Assembly (NCBI GenBank): GCA_963665595.2
Contig: CAXXJK010000005.1
Span: forward strand, 696,157-760,156
Length of the DNA stretch: 64,000 nt
Reading direction: 5' to 3'
DNA from: G963665595 sp963665595
GTDB lineage: Bacteria > Actinomycetota > Coriobacteriia > Coriobacteriales > CADBOM01
A model generated the notes under the pieces. The model did no database searches, was not told the origin of the DNA, and saw nothing but the letters and a program-made list of their open reading frames with translations. This document shows positions 37,193 to 46,570 of the stretch, one piece after another. The position numbers were made by a program, and so were the translations under genes. Numbering within the stretch: position 1 is the first letter of the stretch; each line of letters opens with the position of its first letter.

Positions 37193-38154
37193 GGGAGGAA
37201 CTCCACTTCAGCAGGAACAATGTCAACGTTCTCCGAGCGTATATAGCGCTGGTTCTTTTGTCGCTGTACGCCATGCGGTATGCGGGAGTTTTGTGTTTCG
37301 CCTCGTCGCATTATCAGATAATAGATCAAGGCGAGCACAAAGGTGATACCGGTAGTTATACCGTTTAGAGCCATGGCGTAAAAATGATTAAGCAAATTGG
37401 GATTCTGAAATTCAATATAGGCAAGAACGGGTAGCGCCTTGGGCAGAGTTGGCCCCAGAAGATAGGGAATCTCATAGGCGCCAAAGGCAAAGGCAAATAC
37501 TATGAGAAACGCTTTCATGATAGTGCTTTTGCACAGAGGGAGTGTTATCGAGAAAAACGTACGTATCGGGTTTGCTCCCAGACAAGCAGCCGCCTCGGTA
37601 TAACGGTTTCCTATGTGAGACATAACGGTTATGGTACAAAAAGCAACAAAAGGAATTTCTTTCCAGAGGTATACCAGTAGTATGCCACTTCCGTTTACTG
37701 CACCCAAAATAGTAGGAAAACTCTGCATGCTGTCTATCAATCCAGCTGCATACAGTATTCGAGGCACCAGCCCTGTGGACGATAACAACGCGAGTAGCCC
37801 AAGAGCAATTACCATGTGGGCAGTCATAAGGGGGATCTGCAGGCCTAGCAACTGTATGGTGCGTCCCGCGTTCAGACGCACCAATGCTGCTGAAAGTACA
37901 ACGCCTCCAATGACTGCCCCTAAGGAACTGACGGCTGCGATGTAAAGACTGTATCTGATGGAAGAAATCAGGCTTTCGTCGGTCCAGGCTGCGAGATAGT
38001 AATCAAACGTGAAATCCGTTCTTCCCAGATACGGCGCAATGCCAAATCCTTGCAATACACCATTTGCTGCACCGTACACAAAAATGCCAAGCAAAATGAC
38101 AGCAGGAAGTATCAAGACGTAGGGGATTACACGCTTGTACATCTTATTTGCCAA
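37189..38154 (-). CDS. ABC transporter permease (first, YnjC N-half-like)
   Basis: 321 residues, about six membrane segments, with an EAA-like loop TEAACLGANPIRTFFSITLP. A basic C-terminal tail of about 40 residues follows the last helix. It overlaps the substrate-binding protein gene by 11 bases and the second permease by four. Confidence 0.85.
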   Translation of the reverse strand: MANKMYKRVIPYVLILPAVILLGIFVYGAANGVLQGFGIAPYLGRTDFTFDYYLAAWTDESLISSIRYSLYIAAVSSLGAVIGGVVLSAALVRLNAGRTIQLLGLQIPLMTAHMVIALGLLALLSSTGLVPRILYAAGLIDSMQSFPTILGAVNGSGILLVYLWKEIPFVAFCTITVMSHIGNRYTEAAACLGANPIRTFFSITLPLCKSTIMKAFLIVFAFAFGAYEIPYLLGPTLPKALPVLAYIEFQNPNLLNHFYAMALNGITTGITFVLALIYYLIMRRGETQNSRIPHGVQRQKNQRYIRSENVDIVPAEVEFLP

Positions 38155-39484
38155 CGACCTCCTCGGTCCAGATTTTTTCGATCAGGGGAATGCAATTTCC
38201 GTTTGCCTCGGCAAGACGATGGTTCAATAGCGTATCAAGAGGAAGGGAGCCTGCGCCGAGGGGGACATTATCAAAGGCAGTTTTCTCATCGCTTGAAAGT
38301 TTATTCATGTCGAGCACGGAAATAGTGGTCAGATCTGCATATTGGGAGAGCTGGAGTTCAGGCGACATTATCTCATTGATTGCAATGAGTGCAGCTGCCT
38401 TATGGGGAGCATTCTTTGCAATTGCCATGAAATTTTCATTACCAACAGTTCCTGTTTGAAACACAAAGGGACGTACGGTTGCGGGTAGCAAGCCCTTTTT
38501 CATATCCGGTTGAGGATCGCCATAACCCATGTTCAAAAGTAACTCACCATCTGCAAACATCTGGCTTATCGTGGTGCTTGCGGCGGGGAAGGTCGCACCT
38601 TTTTGCCAAAGATACGGATTGAGAGAGCGCAGATAGGCAAGACCTGGATCAATGATCGCTTTAATTTTTGCCTTGTCTGCTGTTATGGTTGCCAGTTGCT
38701 CCCACGCCGTTTTACCAATGACACCTGCTATCAAGCACGAGATAAAGGCGGTTCCTGTAAAATCACCGGGCGCAGGGTAGGTCACTTGCCCGGGGTGAGC
38801 TTGTACAAATGCCGAAAACTTATCGACGGTATCGGGCAGTTCGCCTACCTTTGCTGTATCCACCCAACACTCCATCTGAGCTTTACCATAAGGGGCCTCA
38901 TAGCCATCTATGGGCTCACCAAAATCGTATTGGTTTTCAGGTAGATTCGGATTGATATACGCAGTGTAGTTGGGTAGCTGATTTGCAAAAGGGCCATACA
39001 GGTAACCATTTTGCTTAGCAGAGAAGAAATTTTCTCCATTGATCCAGATAAAGTCGATACTTCCTTCTGTTTTTCCTGCCTGGATTTCCCCCGAAAGTTT
39101 CGTAAGGATATCATCTATCCCCATGGGCACACGCTTCAAGGTTATATCATATTTTTCTTTCAGAGCAGTGGCGACATCAGTGTCAAGCCACTGATTGCGA
39201 ACTTCACTTCCGCCCCATCCGTAAAAGCTTACGCTCTGTCCTTTTGCAGCAGAACATATGCTGTTCCAATTCGTAATATCAAGATTTGCTGAATTATTTG
39301 CGGTGGAGGAAGTCGAAGCAGATGTGTTTGAGGCGCTGCAACCAACTAATGAGCTCGCTCCGAGACAAAGGCCAGCAATTCCTGCCAATTCTATGAAGTT
39401 CCGGCGCGAGAGCCGATGGCATTGATGATGATCGCTTTGTTCTTGTTTGGTGGCACTGTCAGTGTAGCCCTTATTCTGTTTCAT
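38144..39484 (-). CDS. ABC transporter substrate-binding lipoprotein, YnjB-like
   Basis: 446 residues from ATG 39484, with agagg six bases upstream on the minus strand. The leader has a twin-arginine motif SRRNFIELAG followed by a hydrophobic stretch and lipobox LVGC, so it is probably a Tat-exported lipoprotein anchored outside the membrane. The mature domain opens with QSVSFYGWGGSE and later has WINGENFFSAKQNGYLYGP, matching YnjB-type proteins of extracellular solute-binding family 1. YnjBCD has been suggested to carry thiamine-related compounds; here the ligand is not established. A hairpin and a possible PadR operator lie upstream. Confidence 0.8.
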   Translation of the reverse strand: MKQNKGYTDSATKQEQSDHHQCHRLSRRNFIELAGIAGLCLGASSLVGCSASNTSASTSSTANNSANLDITNWNSICSAAKGQSVSFYGWGGSEVRNQWLDTDVATALKEKYDITLKRVPMGIDDILTKLSGEIQAGKTEGSIDFIWINGENFFSAKQNGYLYGPFANQLPNYTAYINPNLPENQYDFGEPIDGYEAPYGKAQMECWVDTAKVGELPDTVDKFSAFVQAHPGQVTYPAPGDFTGTAFISCLIAGVIGKTAWEQLATITADKAKIKAIIDPGLAYLRSLNPYLWQKGATFPAASTTISQMFADGELLLNMGYGDPQPDMKKGLLPATVRPFVFQTGTVGNENFMAIAKNAPHKAAALIAINEIMSPELQLSQYADLTTISVLDMNKLSSDEKTAFDNVPLGAGSLPLDTLLNHRLAEANGNCIPLIEKIWTEEVVGK

Positions 39485-39558
39485 GAAGTCCTCTTTTCTT
39501 ACATTCAAATACTCGGCGGGAGGTTTATCTCTCGCCTAATCTATCGATGATAGTAAAA

Positions 39559-39616
39559 GGAACCCATAGATTGACCGCCGACCCGCTGAAGTGTAAACGG
39601 CCTGTCTATGGGTTCC
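39559..39616 (-). promoter_or_regulatory. Structured leader / possible attenuator of the ABC operon
   Basis: A perfect 12-bp stem (39559-39570 with 39605-39616) encloses 34 GC-rich bases. Read on the minus strand the stem is followed by TTTTACTATC, so it could act as an intrinsic terminator in the 5' leader about 75 bases before the lipoprotein start. It does not match a riboswitch class I can recognise. Confidence 0.5.
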
Positions 39617-39689
39617 GGATATACGTCGACGTTGTTAGTACTCGTCTCTGTCTTCCATAAGAGTATATCAATTACTGGATTATGTCTAC

Positions 39690-39708
39690 TATAAGTTGAT
39701 AGCTTATA
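39690..39708 (-). promoter_or_regulatory. Inverted repeat, possible PadR operator
   Basis: tataag (39690-39695) and cttata (39703-39708) around seven bases, in the promoter region of the ABC operon and directly after the padR-like gene. Position suggests a binding site for that regulator; binding is inferred. Confidence 0.4.
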
Positions 39709-39723
39709 AAATCGCCACAACAA

Positions 39724-40155
39724 TCAATGCATACAGCGGGGCGTGCCGGGAAGTGGTATGTCAAGGGTGGCCGCTGCCTCAATACGTAATTCTTCAATCG
39801 TAAGTTGATAGCATGCTAGCGCGTCAATCCAACGACGTAGGCACTGGCGTCCTTTTTCAGTCAGCTCAAACTGACGCTTTGCAAGACCGTTTTCTGGGGT
39901 TTCCCAATGGGAGACGATAAGCTCATTTTCTTCCATGCGTTTGAGGGTTCGATAAATGCCGGTCGCGTCAGGTTTGTTTCCTCCAAACATGGGAGATTCA
40001 GCTGCTTTCTGTACGATTATATAACCGTGCATGGGAGTATTTGCACGGGCGAGAACAGTAAGAATGGTAGGCTGCGAGAGTCGATTGAGAGATTTGCCGA
40101 GTTCAGCGCATTCTTTGAGTTCATTTTCTGATTTCGGATTACAACTGCTCCACAT
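39724..40155 (-). CDS. PadR-family transcriptional regulator
   Basis: 143 residues, minus strand. ATG 40155 has aaaggg just upstream and is preferred over two earlier in-frame ATGs at 40179 and 40170. The winged-helix pattern of PadR is seen in ILTVLARANTPMHGYIIVQ, ATGIYRTLKRMEENELIVS and RQFELTEKGRQCLRRW. Unlike many PadR proteins it has almost no C-terminal dimer helix beyond residue 125. It lies upstream of the YnjBCD-like operon on the same strand and probably controls it. Confidence 0.8.
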   Translation of the reverse strand: MWSSCNPKSENELKECAELGKSLNRLSQPTILTVLARANTPMHGYIIVQKAAESPMFGGNKPDATGIYRTLKRMEENELIVSHWETPENGLAKRQFELTEKGRQCLRRWIDALACYQLTIEELRIEAAATLDIPLPGTPRCMH

Positions 40156-40319
40156 AATGAGCCCTTTCATAGGTAACATAGTAATAAAACGATCTGCTTA
40201 CAACTTGCCATGATAAAGATGTTCCTTTATGCGATTACTATCATTGCACAAGTATTAGATAAAATCTATTATTTGAGAAAACTCATAAGGGTAACCGTTC
40301 CCTGTTCTGGGGTAGTCTA

Positions 40320-40349
40320 ATTCAAACGTCATCTTGATGACGCTTGAAT
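40320..40349 (+). repeat. Hairpin upstream of the cyclodeaminase gene
   Basis: Arms 40320-40333 and 40336-40349 pair over 14 bases with one mismatch. It lies 76 bases before the fchA-like start in the region between divergent genes. Could be a leader structure or a terminator; no T-run follows. Confidence 0.45.
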
Positions 40350-40425
40350 CTATTTACAAAGACCGTATAGCTTGATGTGATATGGTGGAAACATATAATT
40401 TCCCGTGCCGATATGAGGGGGACAT

Positions 40426-41052
40426 ATGAGTTTCTCGAAGAGTGATGTTGGTGGTTTCGTCGCAGCCCTTGCTTCAGGTGAGGCGGTTCCTGGCGGTGGG
40501 GGAGCTTCAGCGCTTGTGGGCGCCGTAGGAGTGGCCCTTGGCTCGATGGTGTGTAATCTGACGGTAGGCAAGGCGAAGTATGCTGCTGTGTCAGATGAAG
40601 TCGCTGAGTTACTCGAGAAAGCGGATGGTATACGAGTTCAGTTACTCCATCTCATTGATGAGGACGCCGAGGCATTTCTCCCTCTCTCTCAAGCATACGG
40701 TATATCAAAAGACGATCCTCGTCGACCTCTTATACTTGAGCAAGCACTCGATACCGCGTGCGGTACGCCGCTTAAAATTATGAGAACGCTCAGCGATGCT
40801 ATCGTGCTTCTTGCGAGACTGAGCGAAATAGGGTCGGCGCTTGCTCTTTCCGATGTTGGCGTAGGGGCGACGTGCTGCAGGGCTGCGCTTGAGGGCGCTA
40901 GTCTGAATGTGTTTATAAACACACAGCTTATGACGAATCGGGATCATGCTCAGATGCTCGAGAGTGAAGCCGACGAGCTTCTAGATACCTATGTAAAACG
41001 AGCAGAGGAAACATACCAACGAGTTTTCGAACGCTTACGAAAGAGAGGATAG
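40426..41052 (+). CDS. fchA: Methenyltetrahydrofolate cyclohydrolase / FTCD-type cyclodeaminase
   Basis: 208 residues from ATG 40426, with gaggggga upstream. SGEAVPGGGGASALVGA is the folate-binding signature of the FTCD/FchA family, followed by the expected all-helical body (CNLTVG, EDAEAFLPLSQAY, SDVGVGATCCRAALEGA). FchA converts methenyl-THF to formyl-THF in the one-carbon pathway. FolD follows three bases later, so the pair covers adjacent or overlapping folate steps. Confidence 0.85.
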   Translation: MSFSKSDVGGFVAALASGEAVPGGGGASALVGAVGVALGSMVCNLTVGKAKYAAVSDEVAELLEKADGIRVQLLHLIDEDAEAFLPLSQAYGISKDDPRRPLILEQALDTACGTPLKIMRTLSDAIVLLARLSEIGSALALSDVGVGATCCRAALEGASLNVFINTQLMTNRDHAQMLESEADELLDTYVKRAEETYQRVFERLRKRG

Positions 41053-41055
41053 ACA

Positions 41056-41916
41056 ATGGCACAGATACTTTCAGGTGCAGCGGTCGCGCAGGCGATCAGC
41101 GCACGAACGGCACCAGCCGCTTCTTGGTTGAGAGAGCAAGGAATTGTTCCGCAGCTCGTTATCATTCGGGTTGGAAGCTCTGAAGATGATCTCTCTTACG
41201 AACGAGGTGCTTTGAAGCGCTGCGCGACCGTAGGAGTTGAGGTGCGTTCTCTTGTTCTTCCAGAAGCTATTGGTCAAGATGAGCTAATTTCGACAATTGA
41301 AACACTTAACGCCGATGATTCAGTTCATGGTATGTTGCTTCTTCAACCTCTGCCTAAACATATTGATGCCGCCTGCGTTCGCGAGGCAATCGATTCGGCT
41401 AAGGATGTCGACGGTATCACGGATGCCTCTCTTAGCGATGTACTTACTGAAGCGAATGAGGGTTTCCCTCCCTGTACTGCTCAGGCCTGTCTTGAAACCT
41501 TGGATTTTTACGGTATTGACTGCGCAGGCAAACATGTAGTTGTCGTAGGGCGCAGCCTTGTCATTGGTCGACCGGTTGCCTTGATGCTTATTTCGCGCGA
41601 TGCAACGGTATCTATCTGTCATAGTAAAACTCAGGATCTCCCTTCGTTCACCCGTAATGCAGATATTGTTGTTGCCGCAATGGGCCGTGCTGAGATGCTT
41701 ACAGAACAGTACTTCTCACCTGGTCAGACTATTATCGATGTTGGCATAAACTGGAATGCAGAGAAGGGATCTCTTTGTGGAGATGTTGCCTTTGAAAAGG
41801 TGGAGCCACTTGTTTCTGGCATTACGCCGGTTCCGGGTGGTATCGGTACCGTTACGACAGCGGTTCTCGCTTGTCATGTTGTTGAAGCGGCTCAGCGTCG
41901 TCTTCTAAAAGCCTAA
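41056..41916 (+). CDS. folD: Bifunctional methylene-THF dehydrogenase / cyclohydrolase
   Basis: 286 residues. VHGMLLLQPLPKH and the catalytic region DVDGITD are present, then the NAD(P) loop VVVGRSLVIGRPVALML and the C-terminal ITPVPGGIGTVTTAVL, all standard FolD blocks. The usual catalytic Tyr-x3-Lys near residue 50 reads SYERGALKR rather than SYVxxKxK, so the Lys is displaced or absent; this is unusual because that Lys serves the cyclohydrolase step. Next to a dedicated cyclohydrolase (fchA) this could reflect specialisation to the dehydrogenase reaction. Confidence 0.88.
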   Translation: MAQILSGAAVAQAISARTAPAASWLREQGIVPQLVIIRVGSSEDDLSYERGALKRCATVGVEVRSLVLPEAIGQDELISTIETLNADDSVHGMLLLQPLPKHIDAACVREAIDSAKDVDGITDASLSDVLTEANEGFPPCTAQACLETLDFYGIDCAGKHVVVVGRSLVIGRPVALMLISRDATVSICHSKTQDLPSFTRNADIVVAAMGRAEMLTEQYFSPGQTIIDVGINWNAEKGSLCGDVAFEKVEPLVSGITPVPGGIGTVTTAVLACHVVEAAQRRLLKA

Positions 41917-41986
41917 AACGATAGTTGAATATGTTTTTCATCACATGGCGCGTGCCGAGATATAAAAGCATGAAGGAGATGCGTGA

Positions 41987-42826
41987 TTGACCTACTACAG
42001 CGAAATTCAGGAAGCCACCGCATATGTTCGAGAACTATGCGGACCTTCTCATGATTCAGTTGCGTTGATTCTTGGCTCAGGGCTTGGTGCTGTAGCGCAT
42101 GCTATCCAGATACATGCGATCATAGACTATGACCAGATTCCTCATATGAGCTCAAGCACGGCTCCCGATCATGAGGGGCGTTTTATAGAGGGTACTCTCT
42201 TCGGTGTACCCGTGATCTGTATGCAGGGTCGGCTACATCTCTACGAGGGAAATACGCCCGCGCAAGTGGCGTTCCCTATTCTTCTTATGCACGAGCTTGG
42301 CGCCGTAAGCCTTATTGTGACTAATGCAGCAGGCGCAATCAACAGGTCGTACCAAGTAGGAGATATAGCCCTTATCTCAGATCATATCAATAACCAAGGA
42401 TGTACTCCTTTCACCAATCAACTCGATCCATGTCTGGGTACGCCTTTCTGTGATATGGTGGATGCTTATTCGCCGCGACTTCGTGGTATTGCGCACATGG
42501 CGGCAGCTCAATTGGGCATCGTATTGCACGAAGGCACGTATGTGGGGGTCCATGGGCCCTCGTTTGAGACACCTGCAGAGATTCGTATGTTTGCTGGCTG
42601 GGGTGCCGACCTCGTGGGTATGTCTACTGTTCAAGAGGTCATTGCGGCACGGGCATGCGGGATGGAAACGATGGGACTTTCTCTTTGTTCAAACATGGCG
42701 GCGGGCATAAATGAAGGAGCGACGATCTGCTCAGAAGATATCAATCGGGTCGGCGCAGCCGCAACTGACGATGTGCTCCTGCTTCTGAGTGGAATATTGC
42801 CTCTGATGGGAAAGAGTTCTGTTTGA
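41987..42826 (+). CDS. punA: Purine nucleoside phosphorylase
   Basis: 279 residues from TTG 41987 with gaaggag 8 bases upstream. ALILGSGLGAVA, MQGRLHLYEGN, VTNAAGAIN and the substrate loop GPSFETPAEIRMF are typical of trimeric PNPase (class 2, PunA/DeoD II). GADLVGMSTVQEVIAARACG is the conserved family pattern. It cleaves purine ribonucleosides with phosphate. The stop overlaps the rsgA start by four bases. Confidence 0.92.
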   Translation: MTYYSEIQEATAYVRELCGPSHDSVALILGSGLGAVAHAIQIHAIIDYDQIPHMSSSTAPDHEGRFIEGTLFGVPVICMQGRLHLYEGNTPAQVAFPILLMHELGAVSLIVTNAAGAINRSYQVGDIALISDHINNQGCTPFTNQLDPCLGTPFCDMVDAYSPRLRGIAHMAAAQLGIVLHEGTYVGVHGPSFETPAEIRMFAGWGADLVGMSTVQEVIAARACGMETMGLSLCSNMAAGINEGATICSEDINRVGAAATDDVLLLLSGILPLMGKSSV

Positions 42827-43824
42827 AAGAGCTGACATTTGTACAGTTGGGCTGTACTCAACGAGAGCAAATGCTTTTCGATGCTGCTTGCCGCGCTCTA
42901 CCTTCGGAAGGTGTTCATAACGAACTCGGACGAGTCATTCAGCTTGACCGCGGTTATCCGTTGGTGTGTACTCAGGACGGAGTAGCTCGCGCTGAACATG
43001 CAACCAAGGTAGTCAAGAAGTCAAATTATCGTGCAACAATCGGGGATTGGGTCGTTGTTACGTTTCCTCAGGATCATGATAAAGCGGTTATTACCGCCGT
43101 GCTTGACCGTCGTAACGCTTTTGAACGACGAGATCCTTCATCAAAAAATCTGTGCCAGGTATTGGCAGCAAATATAGATGTGGTATTTATTGTTGCTTCG
43201 CTTTCAGGCGATGGTGTTGATGTCGCGCATCTACAGCGTGAACTGGTTATGGCTCATGATTGCGATGCGCATGTCGTCGTGGTGTTAAGTAAAACCGATC
43301 TTATCTTGAGTGATACTTGTGATGCCGACGGAATACGACGTGATATCGGTCCTGTTGATGTGGTGACGGAATCGGCGGTTGAGGGTACGGGTATCGAATC
43401 GATACGTTCAAAGCTGCCGTGGGGGTCTACGGGGGTTTTGCTAGGAAAATCGGGTGTGGGTAAGTCGACACTAGTGAATGCTCTCGTGGGGGAAGATATT
43501 CAGTCTACGGGTACGGTTCGTGTCTCCGACGAAGAGGGCCGGCATACCACCGTCAATCGTTCGATCATTGCCATACCAGACGGTGGCCTCATCATAGATA
43601 TGCCAGGACTACGAAGTTTTTCGCTCATTGATGCTCAGCATGGTATCGACAAGACCTTTCCTGATATAGCAGCGCAGGCCCACTCTTGTCGTTTTCGAAA
43701 TTGTGCTCATGATCATGAGCCGGGATGTGCGGTGCGTGATGCCGTCGCTCGAGGTGAACTTGACGTGCAGCGCGTCGAAGTTTATCGGGCGTTGTGCGCT
43801 GAATCAGTGGGCATGCGGTACTAA
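42823..43824 (+). CDS. rsgA: Ribosome small subunit GTPase RsgA
   Basis: 333 residues from TTG 42823 overlapping the previous stop. An N-terminal OB domain (IGDWVVVTFPQD, DRRNAFERRDPS) is followed by the circularly permuted GTPase motifs: SKTDL (G4), LLGKSGVGKSTLVNAL (G1), HTTVNRS (G2) and DMPGLRSF (G3). The zinc site C-x-RFRNCAHDHEPGC completes the family pattern. It matures the 30S ribosomal subunit. Confidence 0.92.
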   Translation: MKELTFVQLGCTQREQMLFDAACRALPSEGVHNELGRVIQLDRGYPLVCTQDGVARAEHATKVVKKSNYRATIGDWVVVTFPQDHDKAVITAVLDRRNAFERRDPSSKNLCQVLAANIDVVFIVASLSGDGVDVAHLQRELVMAHDCDAHVVVVLSKTDLILSDTCDADGIRRDIGPVDVVTESAVEGTGIESIRSKLPWGSTGVLLGKSGVGKSTLVNALVGEDIQSTGTVRVSDEEGRHTTVNRSIIAIPDGGLIIDMPGLRSFSLIDAQHGIDKTFPDIAAQAHSCRFRNCAHDHEPGCAVRDAVARGELDVQRVEVYRALCAESVGMRY

Positions 43825-44181
43825 GTATTTTTTGCTGAACCGTTGAGCGAAAAGAGAATTGAGCGATACGCTAAACCGGTTTTTTTGACACGGTTTTTAA
43901 TCTATTAAGAAACTAAACTCAAAGAAGGAATATTTTTTTCCTGAGAAATATCTTACGAGGGTATTGCACCCCATTTGTGAAAAGAATACTATATATATAC
44001 AGAAAAAATCGTAAGACATCAATATATTGTGGTGTGTTTTTCACGGGGTATGTTGAAAGATTGTGAAAAGTTATTTCTTGAGCGTAAAAGTGAGTATCGA
44101 TTTTTCACATGTCATTCATAGAGATCTATCCCTAGTGGTGTTACAACGAGGATATAAGCGGCGAACAGAAGGGACTGAGCC
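43825..44181. other. AT-rich regulatory region before nrdD
   Basis: 357 bases, distinctly AT-rich compared with its surroundings, with several runs of T and A. It holds the tandem NrdR boxes (43986-44034) and the nrdD promoter. A weak ribosome binding site lies before ATG 44182. No gene is supported here. Confidence 0.6.
43986..44034 (+). promoter_or_regulatory. Tandem NrdR boxes upstream of nrdD
   Basis: Box 2 (about 44017-44032) contains caatatattgtg, matching the NrdR core CwATAtaTwGtg. Box 1 (about 43986-44001) contains ctatatata, matching except for the final G. The core C of box 1 (43989) and of box 2 (44020) are 31 bases apart, the three-turn spacing typical for paired NrdR sites. NrdR represses ribonucleotide reductase genes when dATP is plentiful. 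Confidence 0.75.
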
Positions 44182-46542
44182 ATGACCGTGGCAACTATCA
44201 TCAAACGAGACGGACGGGCAGTGCCTTTCGATAAACGCAAGATCGCCGATGCGATCCAGAAAGCCTTGGACGCAAGTGGCGCTTTCCAGTGTCGAGAGGA
44301 TGTCGAACACATTGCCGATGATGTAGTGGCTAAGATAGAAGATGGCGCTATTGAGGGAGCACCTACTGTTGAAGGTGTTCAGGATCTTGTCGAGGAGGCG
44401 TTAGCCGAAGCGGGGTTTGTACAGACGGCAAAGAGTTATATTCTGTATCGCGCGGAACGTAATACAGCACGCGAAATCAATACTCGTCTTATGAAGACTC
44501 TTAAGGACCTTACATTTTCTAAGGCCTCTGATTCAGATACCAAGCGCGAGAATGCAAACATAGACGCTGATACCGCTATGGGCACCATGCTCAAGTATGG
44601 TTCTGAGGCTGCTAAACAGTTCTATGAGATGTGTGTTCTCGACGAGACATTTGCAAAGGCTCATCGCGAAGGCGATATCCATATTCATGATCTCGACTTC
44701 TATACCCTTACTACCACCTGCACACAGATTGATGTCATCGCGTTGTTTAAGGATGGTTTTTCGACTGGTCATGGAGTGTTGCGCGAGCCTAATGATATTC
44801 AGAGTTATTCAGCTCTCGCCTGCATTGCTATTCAGTCAAACCAAAATGATCAGCATGGCGGACAGTCTGTCGTGAATTTTGATTATGGTATGGCAATAGG
44901 CGTTCGCAAGACCTATCGCAGAATGTATCGCAAAAATCTTGCTGCTGCGCTTGAGCTTTTGGTTGGGATCGAAGACGCAAAGACGGTCGCAGATGATGTT
45001 GTGGCTCGTACCGAAGCAGAGGTTGGTTCTTGGCCCGGGTTAGTCATGGATGCGACCTATGTGTCGGAAGAAAAAAATGCGTTGATTGCCCTGGGCCTCG
45101 ACGAGGCAATGGCTGAACATGCTCAGAAATATGCGGCCAAGGCTGCTTGGGCCGATACTGATCGTGCAACTTTTCAAGCGATGGAAGCATTCATTCACAA
45201 TCTGAATACTATGCATTCGCGTGCGGGTGCTCAAACGCCGTTTTCGTCTATCAACTATGGCATGGATACCTCCGCTGAAGGACGCATGGTGATGAGGAAT
45301 ATCTTACTCGCGACCGAACAAGGTCTGGGCAACGGTGAGACTCCCATATTCCCCATTCAGATACTGCGTGTCAAAGAAGGCATTAATTATAATCCTGGCG
45401 AGCCCAACTATGATATCTTCAGGCTTGCATGCCGCTGCTCCGCGAAGAGACTTTTCCCCAATTTCGCTTTTCAGGATGCCCCGTTCAATCTTAAATTCTA
45501 TAAAGGCACACCTGAAACAGAAATTGCCTACATGGGTTGTCGTACACGGGTTATCGCCAATGTATACGACCCCGATCGCGAGATTTCTCCAGGGAGAGGT
45601 AACCTAAGCTTTACATCCATCAATCTTCCTCGTCTTGGAATAAAATCTAAGGGTGATATCGATCTGTTTTATGAAATGCTCGATCAAAAACTTGCACTCT
45701 GCGTCAATCAACTGTTGGAGCGTTTTGAGATTCAATGCCGTAAGAGGGTATATAATGCTCCATTTCTCATGGGGCAGGGTGTATGGATCGACTCAGAGAC
45801 GCTTAAATGGGAAGATGAGCAACGTGAAGTTCTCAAGCACGGCACGCTGTCTGTAGGCTTTATTGGGCTAGCGGAAACGTTGGTGGCTCTCATAGGCGAA
45901 CATCATGGCCAATCGCAACGTGCCCAGAACTTGGGTCTTGAAATTGTTGGTCATATGCGAGCTTATCTTGATAAAGAGGCGCAAAAACGTCGTTTGAATC
46001 TTACTCTGCTTGCGACTCCCGCGGAGGGTCTCTCGGGACGTTTTGTTCGCATGGACCGCGCTCGTTATGGTTGTATTCCGGGAGTGACCGAACGTGATTA
46101 TTACACTAACAGCTTTCATATACCGGTGTATTTTCCTATAAATGCATTTACCAAGATTAGTATTGAGGCACCGTATCATGCCTTGACTAACGCGGGACAT
46201 ATCAGCTACATAGAACTTGATGGTGACCCGACGGAAAATCTGGAAGCTTTTGAGAAAATTGTGCGGCATATGAAAGAAAGCGGCGTGGGGTATGGCTCTA
46301 TCAACCATCCTGTTGATCGCGACCCAATCTGTGGCTTTAACGGTATCATAGGAGATCGTTGTCCTAAGTGTGGTCGGGAAGAAGGGGATGTGCCTTTTGA
46401 GCGCATTCGTCGTATCACCGGCTATCTGGTGGGCACTCTTGATCGATTCAATGATGGCAAGCGTTCCGAAGAGCACGATCGCGTTAAACATAGTCTGGTC
46501 TTTGATGATATTGATAATAGTTCGGTTGCATCTGCAGAATAA
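44182..46542 (+). CDS. nrdD: Anaerobic ribonucleoside-triphosphate reductase (class III)
   Basis: 786 residues. An N-terminal ATP-cone (IIKRDGRAVPFDKRKIADAI) is followed by the catalytic barrel (DIHIHDLDFYT, CTQIDV) and the C-terminal zinc site CGFNGIIGDRCPKCG. The glycyl-radical loop RITGYLVGTLDRFN is at the end, slightly varied from the usual RVxGYL. It makes deoxynucleotides without oxygen after activation by NrdG, encoded downstream. Tandem NrdR boxes precede it. Confidence 0.95.
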   Translation: MTVATIIKRDGRAVPFDKRKIADAIQKALDASGAFQCREDVEHIADDVVAKIEDGAIEGAPTVEGVQDLVEEALAEAGFVQTAKSYILYRAERNTAREINTRLMKTLKDLTFSKASDSDTKRENANIDADTAMGTMLKYGSEAAKQFYEMCVLDETFAKAHREGDIHIHDLDFYTLTTTCTQIDVIALFKDGFSTGHGVLREPNDIQSYSALACIAIQSNQNDQHGGQSVVNFDYGMAIGVRKTYRRMYRKNLAAALELLVGIEDAKTVADDVVARTEAEVGSWPGLVMDATYVSEEKNALIALGLDEAMAEHAQKYAAKAAWADTDRATFQAMEAFIHNLNTMHSRAGAQTPFSSINYGMDTSAEGRMVMRNILLATEQGLGNGETPIFPIQILRVKEGINYNPGEPNYDIFRLACRCSAKRLFPNFAFQDAPFNLKFYKGTPETEIAYMGCRTRVIANVYDPDREISPGRGNLSFTSINLPRLGIKSKGDIDLFYEMLDQKLALCVNQLLERFEIQCRKRVYNAPFLMGQGVWIDSETLKWEDEQREVLKHGTLSVGFIGLAETLVALIGEHHGQSQRAQNLGLEIVGHMRAYLDKEAQKRRLNLTLLATPAEGLSGRFVRMDRARYGCIPGVTERDYYTNSFHIPVYFPINAFTKISIEAPYHALTNAGHISYIELDGDPTENLEAFEKIVRHMKESGVGYGSINHPVDRDPICGFNGIIGDRCPKCGREEGDVPFERIRRITGYLVGTLDRFNDGKRSEEHDRVKHSLVFDDIDNSSVASAE

Positions 46543-46570
46543 ATGGCCGTTCGGGCGAACTATTTGATTA

